Source of the DNA: an uncultured Ruminococcus sp.
Lineage (GTDB): Bacteria > Bacillota > Clostridia > Oscillospirales > CAG-272
NCBI GenBank assembly: GCA_902797125.1
Contig: CADBRS010000049.1
Span: forward strand, 1-7,306
Direction: 5' to 3'
Length of the DNA stretch: 7,306 nt
This document shows, one piece after another, positions 6,546 to 7,306 of the stretch; positions within the stretch are counted from its first letter, which is position 1, and each line of letters begins with the position of its first letter. The position numbers and the translations under genes are program-made. The notes under the pieces were generated by a model. The model was not told the origin of the DNA and did no database searches. It saw only the letters and a list, made by a program, of their open reading frames with translations.

Positions 6546-7306
6546 ATGCTGGGAAAATACATCGTCAGACTGATTCGATCATCTCTCGGCCGTTTCCTGG
6601 CGATCTTCGCGATCATTGCCTTGGGAGTTGGCTTTTTTGCAGGCCTCAGAGTCACGTCGACAGCCATGAAATCGGCCATGAACAAATACTGGACTGAAAC
6701 CAATCTGTTTGATTTCAGACTGGTCAGCACCGTAGGCTTCGGTCAGGAAGACGTCGAAGCCTTGCAGGCTATGCCCGGACTTACACGTGTTTCGGGCTCT
6801 TTTTCCGTTGACTTTTTGACCTCTGAAAATGATCAGACGCAGGTTTTCCGGGCCCACCCCCTGATGGAAGGGATCAATGAGCCGGATCTGATCTCAGGCA
6901 GGATGCCTCAGTCGGATCGGGAATGTCTCCTCGATGCCAATGCGATGTCCAGATTCTCGCTCGGCGATGAGATCCTGCTGCTCGACAGCAACGCCGAAGA
7001 GGTGTTTGATTCGCTGAAATATCAATCGTTTTCCATTGCAGGTTTTATCCGATCTCCCAACTATACCTATTACGACCGTGGCACTTCGTCTGTTGGCAGC
7101 GGCAGCATCCGAAGCTTTGTTTACATCCTTCCCTCCGCGTTCACGCAGGACTATTTCACAGAAGTCTATGTGACCATTCCTCCGTCCGGAGAGATTTATT
7201 CGACAAAATATCAGGAAGCAGTCGATGCTCTCCGTGCTCCTCTTGAAGACGAGTTGACCCGGCTGGCCAACGCCAGATATGCCAAACTGATCTCCAAAGG
7301 ACTTTC
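6546..7306 (+). CDS. FtsX/MacB-like ABC transporter permease (5' part, runs off window)
   Basis: The reading frame from the ATG at 6546 is open for 253 full codons to the window end with no stop. It begins MLGKYIVRLIRSS, followed by one hydrophobic segment from about residue 16 to 34 (GRFLAIFAIIALGVGFFAG), then a large extracytoplasmic domain with MacB-periplasmic-core features, including FDFRLVS, an early VEALQAMPGL segment and SGRMP with LGD about 30 residues later. Such permeases continue into further membrane segments; many clostridial versions are over 1000 residues with two FtsX modules, but the length here is unknown. GGTGAG (6531-6536), overlapping the ATPase stop, is nine bases upstream and is the likely ribosome binding site. 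Together with the preceding ATPase it probably forms an exporter or mechanotransmission complex in the cytoplasmic membrane. Confidence 0.88.
   Translation, partial: MLGKYIVRLIRSSLGRFLAIFAIIALGVGFFAGLRVTSTAMKSAMNKYWTETNLFDFRLVSTVGFGQEDVEALQAMPGLTRVSGSFSVDFLTSENDQTQVFRAHPLMEGINEPDLISGRMPQSDRECLLDANAMSRFSLGDEILLLDSNAEEVFDSLKYQSFSIAGFIRSPNYTYYDRGTSSVGSGSIRSFVYILPSAFTQDYFTEVYVTIPPSGEIYSTKYQEAVDALRAPLEDELTRLANARYAKLISKGL

Overview
The window looks like chromosomal DNA of a spore-forming (or spore-lineage) anaerobic Firmicute, most likely class Clostridia. The main reason is the gene trio DUF2953 membrane protein, GerW/YtfJ sporulation protein and RluB-type pseudouridine synthase, an association typical of endospore-forming Firmicutes. 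The protein sequences are Firmicute-like although the DNA is fairly GC-rich (clearly above 50% by eye) with many GTC, ATC, CTG and GAC codons. Genus cannot be read from this sequence.

All eight protein genes lie on the + strand and are tightly packed. Bases 1-70 contain two adjacent hairpins that resemble the right end of an IS200/IS605-type element (with the 3' end of a TnpB omega RNA). The rest of that element would lie to the left of the window. A short leader (71-130) follows, then block A: a DUF2953 protein (131-829), GerW/YtfJ (848-1270) and RluB (1277-1984). Block B is a carbohydrate cassette: a GH36 alpha-galactosidase (1987-4002), a CE4/NodB deacetylase (4002-4727) and a Gfo/Idh/MocA dehydrogenase (4767-5831). 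Block C is an ABC exporter-type ATPase (5831-6535) and its FtsX/MacB-like permease, cut by the window end (6546 onward).

Intergenic gaps are 18, 6, 2, -1, 39, -1 and 10 bases. I see no convincing terminator or promoter between genes, so the whole + strand could be one transcript or a few overlapping ones. None of the three carbohydrate enzymes has a visible signal peptide, which suggests that they act in the cytoplasm on an imported galactoside or N-acetylated oligosaccharide. No sugar transporter or regulator is visible in the window; the ABC pair is of the MacB/FtsX type and is not a sugar importer.

The observations most worth a second look are the IS605-like end directly upstream of a sporulation-associated operon, a small hairpin between the Shine-Dalgarno sequence and start codon of the dehydrogenase gene that would restore normal spacing if folded, and the direct coupling of a sugar cassette to a housekeeping/sporulation operon. 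I found no clear evidence of a wholly new system.
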